DNA of 64,000 nucleotides from Sphingobacterium oryzagri. GTDB lineage: Bacteria; Bacteroidota; Bacteroidia; Sphingobacteriales; Sphingobacteriaceae. Where the stretch lies: the NCBI RefSeq assembly GCF_028736175.1, contig NZ_CP117880.1, forward strand, positions 496,001 to 560,000, read 5' to 3'. The notes beneath the pieces were generated by a model that was not told the DNA's origin, searched no databases, and saw only the letters and a program-made list of their open reading frames with translations. Below, in pieces: positions 63,249 through 64,000 of the stretch (position 1 is its first letter; each line of letters starts with the position of its first letter). A program made the position numbers and the translations under genes.

Positions 63249-63562
63249 GGTGGAATACAAAGAATGATTCCATACAATAATACTTATTTTGTCAAAAATA
63301 ATGAAATAGACAACTGTGCGTTTTGTGTTTTTCTTACCATCGATATTTGTTTTTCGCTTAGTACGTATAAACACTCGCATAATCGTCGGTTTCTATGGCA
63401 CAAAAGTACAAAATTATACCGCTCTATAGCTACTGGCTCTCCGCCAGGCTAAAGCCATTCCATCTTTTACACGTGTAATCCTCGATTATCGTTTTGTGTT
63501 TAGCATACCAGCCATACAGACTAGTTCAAAAAAACTTCTTATCTTAATACCATTGCCAACGC
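63249..63562. other. Divergent intergenic region
   Basis: 314 bp between the S41 gene and the last, partial gene. It contains TACTTTTG on the minus strand at 63401-63408. No gene or palindrome of note otherwise. Confidence 0.5.
63401..63408 (-). promoter_or_regulatory. -7 box upstream of the S41 gene
   Basis: TACTTTTG on the minus strand matches TAnnTTTG. Confidence 0.45.
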
Positions 63563-64000
63563 ATGATGAAAAAAACCTATTTAATAATCCATGTTTTATT
63601 TATACTGGCCATAGCTGCCTACCTTTGGGATGTTTTTTATATGGATAAGCCTGTTAACGATATTTCATTCTCAAAAGCGTTGGGCGATCGTGATAGCCCA
63701 AATGTCTATGAATTATATTATCAACAATATCAGTTGGACACCTTGGAAAACCGCTACCGTTTAAAAAATGAATTAAGAGGCTGCTTGGTAGATACCACTA
63801 TTTTTTTTCAGGAGGATGGTTTACTAACGGTTAGGTTCGTGGTAAATAAAAATGGCGAAGCAGATCGTTACCGCCCTGCATTTGTCAATGCTAACTATCG
63901 CGAAGTGACTGCTAATGGTAACCAATATGCTATGAAGAGAGTCGTTGACTGCTTAAAGTCGAAAAAAAGATGGCAAAAGGGCACTGTGGATGGAAAGCCT
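63563..64000 (+). CDS. Partial membrane-anchored protein, TonB-C-like segment possible
   Basis: Starts at tandem ATGs (63563/63566) and is open to the window end (146 codons seen). An N-terminal hydrophobic anchor (TYLIIHVLFILAIAAYLW) is followed by a soluble region. LTVRFVVNKNGEADRYRPA is reminiscent of the TonB C-terminal domain strand (V-N-x-x-G-x). The rest is not diagnostic. Truncated by the window edge, so the family cannot be settled. Confidence 0.5.
   Translation, partial: MMKKTYLIIHVLFILAIAAYLWDVFYMDKPVNDISFSKALGDRDSPNVYELYYQQYQLDTLENRYRLKNELRGCLVDTTIFFQEDGLLTVRFVVNKNGEADRYRPAFVNANYREVTANGNQYAMKRVVDCLKSKKRWQKGTVDGKP

Noticed and set aside
63249-63380. 44-residue N-terminal extension of the S41 peptidase
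   Set aside because: It would bury the signal peptide behind a long basic segment. The -7 box nearby leaves some doubt, noted in the gene entry.

Overview
The window looks like chromosomal DNA from a Bacteroidota bacterium, most likely family Sphingobacteriaceae (Sphingobacterium/Pedobacter type). This rests on recognised families and signals, not on a database search. Many start codons are preceded by the Bacteroidota sigma-A -7 box TAnnTTTG and almost none by a Shine-Dalgarno sequence. The protein families (DUF4964/4965 exoenzyme, DUF4369-TlpA, DUF2490, LytTR/LytS pair, LptE-SecG neighbourhood) are typical of that phylum. The outer-membrane genes (kdtA, lptE, ompA-like, RND and TolC systems) show a Gram-negative envelope.

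Layout. 1-5 kb: UDP-sugar genes (galE, UDP-glucuronate decarboxylase type) and kdtA for LPS core, with a two-gene zeta-toxin-like module between galE and the decarboxylase. 5-15.7 kb: a secreted DUF4965 enzyme, hemW, a Fic protein behind a 70-bp repeat array, an M1 peptidase pair, a WG-repeat protein and an M23 peptidase. 15.8-31.7 kb: a mostly co-directional housekeeping block (mutY, ssb, pheS, a TetR regulator, rlmD, an OmpA-like lipoprotein, miaB, a sigma-54 activator, lptE, an acidic repeat protein, secG, groES-groL). 31.7-33.9 kb: a gene-free tandem array of about 380-bp units. 33.9-42 kb: mtfA-like, GYF/CD225, DUF2752 and an RND efflux operon. 42-50 kb: a LytS/LytTR two-component pair divergent from DUF2490, a CitMHS transporter, ATP-dependent pckA and a DAACS carrier, which reads as an organic-acid uptake and gluconeogenesis neighbourhood. 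50-64 kb: a GH15 enzyme, a cupin, an AraC regulator divergent from a TolC/EmrA/EmrB-type exporter, a TlpA-like protein, a GbsR/MarR-type regulator with a DCC protein and a TIGR01777 epimerase, an S41 peptidase and a partial gene.

The most interesting non-coding structure is repeat based. (1) The toxin module is bracketed by a perfect 23-bp direct repeat made from the 3' end of the decarboxylase gene and the galE start, so its removal would restore an overlapping gene pair. (2) Six palindromes at exact 70-bp spacing lead into the fic promoter. (3) A 113-bp x 6 array and a ~380-bp x 5 array, 8 kb apart, share the same double-palindrome core; in the second array individual hairpins have been replaced by unrelated but perfectly paired stems. 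(4) Two nearly identical palindromes precede the MarR-type gene and its downstream neighbour. (5) Three 20-bp-spaced iterons lie in the LytTR intergenic region.

No rRNA, tRNA, CRISPR array, transposase or integrase was seen.
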